Assembly (NCBI GenBank): GCA_038210275.1
Contig: JBBQWV010000021.1
Coordinates: 5,400 to 69,399 of the forward strand
Origin: PALSA-1296 sp038210275
Lineage (GTDB): Bacteria; Bacteroidota; Ignavibacteria; Palsa-1295
Direction of reading: 5' to 3'
Length of the DNA: 64,000 nt
The notes under the pieces: model-generated
What the model was told of the DNA's origin: nothing
Seen by the model: only the letters and a program-made list of their open reading frames with translations
Databases searched by the model: none
Shown: positions 59,889 to 64,000 of the stretch, in pieces
Position numbering within the stretch: the first letter of the stretch is position 1
Layout: each line of letters starts with the position of its first letter
Made by a program: the position numbers and the translations under genes

Positions 59889-60920
59889 ATGAAAAGTTTT
59901 CTCACAGTCATTATTGCTTTAATCATTACTTCTTCTGTGCTTCATGCACAGCCATTGATCGACCCTTCTGTCAAAGGAAGTGAGGTTAGTGGAAGCTGCA
60001 TTCTGCGCCTGAAACCGAAAACAGGTGAAGTGTTTCATTACAGAGTCAGTACTAAATCGGTAGTTTCGATCAAGAATGATGATGATCTTCTCACCGATCT
60101 TATGCCTGGATTGAAACCGATCGATAAGGCTTCTTTCAGTTCGACTTATTTCTTCACTAAAACTGTACGCGGAATGCGTGCAGATTCAGCAATTGATTTC
60201 TTAGTTCATATTGATTCAGTTCATAGCTCTGTCGATGATAATGGCGCAGCTCGATCATTCACCTCAACTCGTTCCGATGATTGCAAAGATGCTGAGTTCA
60301 AAGAATTGGCGATCTATGCAGGATATGATTTTGGGTTTATGGCTGATATGCACGGGAACATCAAAGATGTTTATGGCTACTATATGGTCGTAGATAGGCT
60401 TTATGCAAATCTTGACGATTCAATGCAAACCGAAGAGAATAGAAATACTCTCAGCACTAATACCTATTCAGCGTTGGAAAAATTATTTTTTCACACCGTA
60501 CCGTATCTTTCCCCGCAATTGGTGGCAAAGGATTCCGGTTCAACTGAACTCTACGATGAAGATTATGCTGTCTGGAGTTCGCTGAGCTTCCCGATGCAAC
60601 GAGAAATAATCCGTAAGGTTGCACGATACGAACAGCGCGGCGGCAAGACCTACGCTGTAATAGACGCTAATGTTAATCTTACTCCGAAAGAGCGTGTCTT
60701 GGAAGAAGATGACTATCATACAACGCTGCCGAATTTCACATTCGCTAATAAAGATATTCATTACGTTGATGTTGCAACGGGGATGATGGTATATGATAGA
60801 TCAACGGAAGATATATCGTATGCACTCAAGATTGAATCAAAAAAGCCTGAGAAATCCGGAAAAAGTTTTGCAACTGTCTCACGAAAAAAATCGGAGACTG
60901 TGGTTGAACTGATGAGATAG
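59889..60920 (+). CDS. Exported protein, second of two tandem paralogues
   Basis: This 343-residue protein has a signal peptide ending in SSVLHAQP and no lipobox, unlike its upstream paralogue. It shares the segments LRLKPKTGEVFHYRV, KTVRGMRADSAIDFLVHIDS, GNIKDVYG, VWSSLSFPMQREIIRKV and EQRGGKTYAV, and the terminal ETVVELMR. The pair therefore arose by tandem duplication and then split between a lipid-anchored and a soluble or periplasmic form. Function unknown. Confidence 0.8.
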   Translation: MKSFLTVIIALIITSSVLHAQPLIDPSVKGSEVSGSCILRLKPKTGEVFHYRVSTKSVVSIKNDDDLLTDLMPGLKPIDKASFSSTYFFTKTVRGMRADSAIDFLVHIDSVHSSVDDNGAARSFTSTRSDDCKDAEFKELAIYAGYDFGFMADMHGNIKDVYGYYMVVDRLYANLDDSMQTEENRNTLSTNTYSALEKLFFHTVPYLSPQLVAKDSGSTELYDEDYAVWSSLSFPMQREIIRKVARYEQRGGKTYAVIDANVNLTPKERVLEEDDYHTTLPNFTFANKDIHYVDVATGMMVYDRSTEDISYALKIESKKPEKSGKSFATVSRKKSETVVELMR

Positions 60921-60968
60921 ATTTTTGTGAAGATACTCATGCTTTATTTCAAAGTGAAAAAGTATTCG

Positions 60969-60976
60969 TAATTTTG
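60969..60976 (+). promoter_or_regulatory. -7 box TAATTTTG, five bases from the ATG
   Basis: The box ends at 60976 and the ATG begins at 60982, so transcription is expected to start at or next to the start codon, giving a leaderless message. No -33 TTG was found. Confidence 0.5.
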
Positions 60977-60981
60977 TATCC

Positions 60982-63198
60982 ATGACCGAAGAAAGGGATC
61001 AGGAACAGCAGGCATCAGGTGGCGAGAGCGAAGCTCCGCGAGCTGCGCGGCGCATTACTTTCGATGATTTCGAGATCGAACGTAATATTGCCGAAGAGCG
61101 CGATGCTATCCATTCCGGATTCCTGAAAAAAGCCATTCCCCGCATTAAGTCAATGAAGGATGATCTTCTTGGCGGTGGCGGGAAAATTACTTCGAAATTC
61201 TTCGGGGGGAAACATGAAGAAGCCTCGGAAGAACCTCATCAACATTGGGAAGAAACTTCGGCTCCCATTGATCCCCTCTCTGCTCCGTATTTTTCCGATG
61301 AAGAGCGCTCACTGATTAGGGTAAAAAAACTTCCGAGAAAAGACGAGCCTCCGGTTGAACAAAGTTTTGTAACCAGACCGATGCCGAAGGCATCTACTCC
61401 GCCTCCTCAAATAGAAGAAGAGCTTATCGAGGAAGAAGAGATCGCCGACGAAATGGAAGATCTTGCCGAGATCGCTTATACTGAGACAACAGTTGAAGTT
61501 GATAACGATGTATTTCAGGATGAAGAATCTATAGTCATCGTTGAATCGGTTGTTCTTCCACCAATTCGTAAAGCTGAAAAAGAAATTCCCGAAGAGCAAG
61601 AAGCAATTGAAGAGCAGACTGATCCTTCGATCAAAGTCTATCTCGATTCGCTTCGCGGATTCGATTCGCTTCCTCGCAGGGCAGGCGAAGCACGCGAGCC
61701 ACGAAAAGATTTCGTGCTGATGCTTTCCGAACTTCTCGAACTTCTTCGTGAACATATCGAAGCACAAAGCGTCTTATTCTTTTGGATGAATTCCCGCAAG
61801 CAGCAACTGGTGCTTGAATGTGCATCGCTTGATGATTTTGCATTTAAGTATCTTGTGCCTGAACGACGCTATGCTCTTGATAACGATGCTGTCAGCAGGA
61901 CAGCTGTTCGAGCTGAGCCGCAGCTTATTCAGCGCATTGCTCCCCAAGCTGAGTACGATCTCATCCCATATTACACTGACGTAATCGGAGTAAGATCTTT
62001 TGCAGCGATGCCGGTTTTTTTTGGCGATTCGCTTGTTGCCGTCGTTGCAGTTGATTCTCTTATTGAAGATCAATTTTCTGCTGAGACGCTTCGTCTGCTT
62101 ACTGAGTATTCCAAATTGATCTCCGGTCTTGTCCGCTCGTACATCGAAACGTATGATCTGCTTTCCTCGGCTCGTACTTTAGAATCAGCGCGCAAGCTTC
62201 ATCAACTTGCTAATGTTGATTTCTCGATTCATGCTCCGCGAGATGCTGACCGCACCGGCGAATATATCCTCCGCGCTTTAAGTGAAGCGGCAGGGGAGTT
62301 GATCGACTGGGAATGGTTTGCAACGATCTCTTTCGATGTCACGCAGCGAGCTTGGGGTATTCATAATCTGCAAGCAAAAGCAAGCGAAGCATACATCGCG
62401 CCCAAGACTCGCATTGATCTTAGCGAAAGCATTATCGGCAGATGTTTGCGAACAGGCAAGAGCGAACGAATTGATTCGCTGACTCAGCAAAGTGTTCGTT
62501 TCTCCGTTGAAGAAGATCGCGAACGCGCCGTCGGTCATTCATTCCTTGTTATCCCAATTCGAACTTCGCAGAAAAATTACGGTGCTCTTGCTATTGAGCA
62601 TTCCGAATCTGCAAGGTTCACTGATGTTGATATTGAAGCGGTCGAGCATCTGACGCGCAGCGCTGCATCAGCTCTGGAAATTCTTGCTTTGAGTGAGATC
62701 GTTCAAGATCGCGCGCTTACCGATATACTCACTGGAGTTTTAAATAAACGCGGTTTCGATGAACGTCTCGGTGAAGAACTTGCCAGGGCAAAAGAATTCG
62801 ATGAGCCGCTTTCCGTTATTCTTTTTGAGATAGATGACATCATCCAATTTGCCGAGCGTTTTAATCAAGAAGATCTTGATACGATCGTCCTTGCGCTGAC
62901 AGGAGTTCTGCAATATCTTAAGCAGACGTATGATGTACTTGCACGAGTCGGGCAATATACTTTCGCGGTTCTTCTGGTGAAGATGACCGACGAAGAGGCA
63001 TATCTCTGGAGCGAAAAAGTCCGCCAGAAGATCGTCAGCGAAGTCATTGCTTTGGGCAGAAAGAGTTTCTCCATCACAACGTCCATCGGCTTAGCCGGTG
63101 CACGCCGCAACTCCACAACCGATGATATCCTAACCTCCGCGAAAATGGCTCTCGATAAAGCAAAAGAGCGCGGCGGAAATGAAGTGATCGTGTACTAA
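60982..63198 (+). CDS. GAF-GAF-GGDEF-type signalling protein with degenerate active site
   Basis: The 738-residue protein has a long acidic disordered N-terminus (to about residue 240). Two GAF-like sensory domains follow (about 250-395 and 410-570), then a GGDEF-type cyclase fold (about 575-738: LTDILTGVLNKRGFDERL, then FEIDDIIQF, ITTSIGLAG and AKMALDKAKERGGNEV). The signature GGDEF is replaced by GQYTF (residues 657-661), so c-di-GMP synthesis is unlikely. It may instead bind a nucleotide or signal through protein contact. No membrane helix is seen. The promoter box predicts a leaderless mRNA. Confidence 0.88.
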   Translation: MTEERDQEQQASGGESEAPRAARRITFDDFEIERNIAEERDAIHSGFLKKAIPRIKSMKDDLLGGGGKITSKFFGGKHEEASEEPHQHWEETSAPIDPLSAPYFSDEERSLIRVKKLPRKDEPPVEQSFVTRPMPKASTPPPQIEEELIEEEEIADEMEDLAEIAYTETTVEVDNDVFQDEESIVIVESVVLPPIRKAEKEIPEEQEAIEEQTDPSIKVYLDSLRGFDSLPRRAGEAREPRKDFVLMLSELLELLREHIEAQSVLFFWMNSRKQQLVLECASLDDFAFKYLVPERRYALDNDAVSRTAVRAEPQLIQRIAPQAEYDLIPYYTDVIGVRSFAAMPVFFGDSLVAVVAVDSLIEDQFSAETLRLLTEYSKLISGLVRSYIETYDLLSSARTLESARKLHQLANVDFSIHAPRDADRTGEYILRALSEAAGELIDWEWFATISFDVTQRAWGIHNLQAKASEAYIAPKTRIDLSESIIGRCLRTGKSERIDSLTQQSVRFSVEEDRERAVGHSFLVIPIRTSQKNYGALAIEHSESARFTDVDIEAVEHLTRSAASALEILALSEIVQDRALTDILTGVLNKRGFDERLGEELARAKEFDEPLSVILFEIDDIIQFAERFNQEDLDTIVLALTGVLQYLKQTYDVLARVGQYTFAVLLVKMTDEEAYLWSEKVRQKIVSEVIALGRKSFSITTSIGLAGARRNSTTDDILTSAKMALDKAKERGGNEVIVY

Positions 63199-63276
63199 TA
63201 AGTCAAAAGTTCAAAGTCAAAAGTCAAAAGGGTAGCGACCCCTTTTTTGACTTTAAAGTTTTGACTTTTGACTTAT
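63199..63276 (+). terminator. Inverted-repeat terminator region
   Basis: AAGTCAAAAG-type words on the left pair with CTTTTGACTT-type words on the right around GGGTAGCGACCC, with T-runs. It directly follows the GGDEF-like gene. Confidence 0.6.
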
Positions 63277-63390
63277 TTATTAAGTTGTCAATGAACAGAT
63301 CGCAACGATATCCCTTCTGAGGATCACTCACCGATCATGAAAGCAGTTTTGTAGTTGGTAGTTTAGTAGTTTAGTAGTTAGTAAAAAAAA

Positions 63391-63444
63391 GTGTCATTGC
63401 GAGTCCGCCGCGGCGGACGCTTGCGACGACGTGGCAATCTTAAA
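63391..63444. repeat. Family A half-element and flanking low-complexity DNA
   Basis: GTGTCATTGCGAGTCCGCC...GACGACGTGGCAATCTTAAA. It is flanked on the left by TAGTTTAGTAG-type repeats (63353-63383) and on the right by CATAGCTCA-type repeats (63501-63533). I find no gene between 63199 and 64000. Confidence 0.7.
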
Positions 63445-63706
63445 TAGTTATCGTAGTTATAAATCTCAGGATGAGAGATTAAAAGTGCTGGGTTAGTCCA
63501 CTCATAGCTCAGTCCTCATAGCTCATAGCTACTCCCAATATCTCTCTTTTTATTTTTCCATTTATCGGCGAGGATTACGCTCTAAGTGCCATCGAAGCAA
63601 AATATCAAAAGGAATAGAAGGCTGGATTGTGGGTTTCTATATGTATTTTACGCAAAACATCGTAGGTTATTTCGCTATAAAATACATAATGTCGAACTTT
63701 CAAATG

Positions 63707-63737
63707 CAAATATACGGATGAAAAGTGCTTTTGTCAA
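63707..63737 (-). promoter_or_regulatory. Orphan promoter TTG-N20-TATATTTG (minus strand)
   Basis: A full -33/-7 pair at the preferred 20-bp spacing, pointing left into DNA with no credible protein-coding frame. It might drive a small RNA. Confidence 0.4.
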
Positions 63738-63848
63738 GGTGCCCAAACCAAACTATTTTCAAAATCGGCGAAATCAGGCTGGAATCGCCAAAGATTTTTT
63801 TGGCAAATTTCATTTATTCGAGTGAATTACGAAATCTTAGCTTTTTAG

Positions 63849-63862
63849 GATAGGTGCCTATT
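63849..63862. repeat. Family C repeat (TAGGTGCCTA)
   Basis: GGATAGGTGCCTATT, the reverse complement of the words at 4795 and 20699. Confidence 0.65.
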
Positions 63863-63900
63863 GGGAAAAGGCGGTCGGGTTTCGGGGAGTTATTTTCTAC

Positions 63901-63931
63901 GAAAAGATAATCCCAATGGGATAATCTTTTC
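63901..63931. other. Inverted repeat GAAAAGATAATCCCA / TGGGATAATCTTTTC
   Basis: Two 15-base arms, one mismatch, almost no loop. It may be a terminator or protein-binding site. The rest of the right edge of the window holds no recognisable gene. Confidence 0.5.
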
Positions 63932-64000
63932 TACTGGTCTTTACCAGAAGGTGTAACTGCTTACGGCAACTCAGTGAACAGACCCAACTGCGCAGAGTTT

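Noticed and set aside
63586..63825. 79-codon plus-strand frame near the right edge
   Set aside because: No promoter or ribosome site on that strand, and an opposite-strand promoter lies inside it.
63849..63900. Possible cobalamin riboswitch (GGTGCC...GGGAA)
   Set aside because: Only the first few bases resemble the aptamer. The GGTGAAAATCC-type core and the CCGCAACTGTAA part are missing, and the word is a family C repeat.

Overview
The window reads as chromosome from a Gram-negative bacterium of the Bacteroidota/Chlorobi (FCB) side, closest in flavour to Kapabacteria/Ignavibacteria-type genomes. I base this on several secreted proteins with C-terminal type IX secretion (T9SS type A) sorting domains, many outer-membrane barrels and lipoproteins, weak Shine-Dalgarno signals, and repeated promoter-like boxes of the Bacteroidota form TTG-N18-22-TAnnTTTG. 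A 31-residue COX24/AURKAIP1-type ribosomal peptide points the same way. No rRNA and no CRISPR array were seen. This taxonomic placement is inference from gene content.

Layout. 0-12 kb: envelope proteins, an M20 dipeptidase, an esterase, a SIMPL protein, a small HD alarmone hydrolase, ychF, a lipoprotein/TonB-receptor pair and a TatD nuclease fused in frame to a secreted barrel. 12-18.6 kb: housekeeping (rel, ruvX, an FAD monooxygenase with an ATP-grasp ligase, csaA, mazG). 18.7-25.5 kb is the accessory part: a frameshifted TIR-TolB-TPR gene with a remnant of a second TIR gene, a RecA-like protein with a lost P-loop, an IS1595-type transposase, two small XRE regulators with candidate operators, a tRNA of leucine type carrying a UUA (ochre-reading) anticodon, and a 68-nt tRNA-like sequence. 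25.5-29.3 kb: a membrane protein, aroF, a T9SS cargo and tRNA-Val.

29.3-38 kb is an electron-transfer cluster: a 2x[4Fe-4S] ferredoxin, a Rieske protein, split cytochrome b (b6-like and subunit IV-like) and an eight-haem membrane-anchored cytochrome c, followed after a terminator by a T9SS protein and a cupredoxin lipoprotein. I infer a quinol-oxidising bc-type complex that passes electrons to multihaem and copper carriers. 38-46 kb: glnA with an Lrp/AsnC regulator, divergent threonine aldolase, thioesterase, a GT-C-like membrane protein, phosphohexomutase and enolase. 46-64 kb: Asp-box T9SS proteins, an FAD oxidoreductase with a long Gly-Arg-rich tail, the COX24-like peptide, FadL-type and low-complexity envelope proteins, yajC, ribBA, two tandem paralogous envelope proteins and a GAF-GAF-GGDEF protein with a degenerate active site.

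Intergenic space is heavily seeded with three families of short palindromic repeats. One family includes three near-identical ~122-bp inverted elements. The most unusual items are the ochre-reading tRNA close to a transposase whose frame continues 62 codons past a TAA, the TatD/barrel fusion, and the oxidoreductase with an RNA-binding-like tail.
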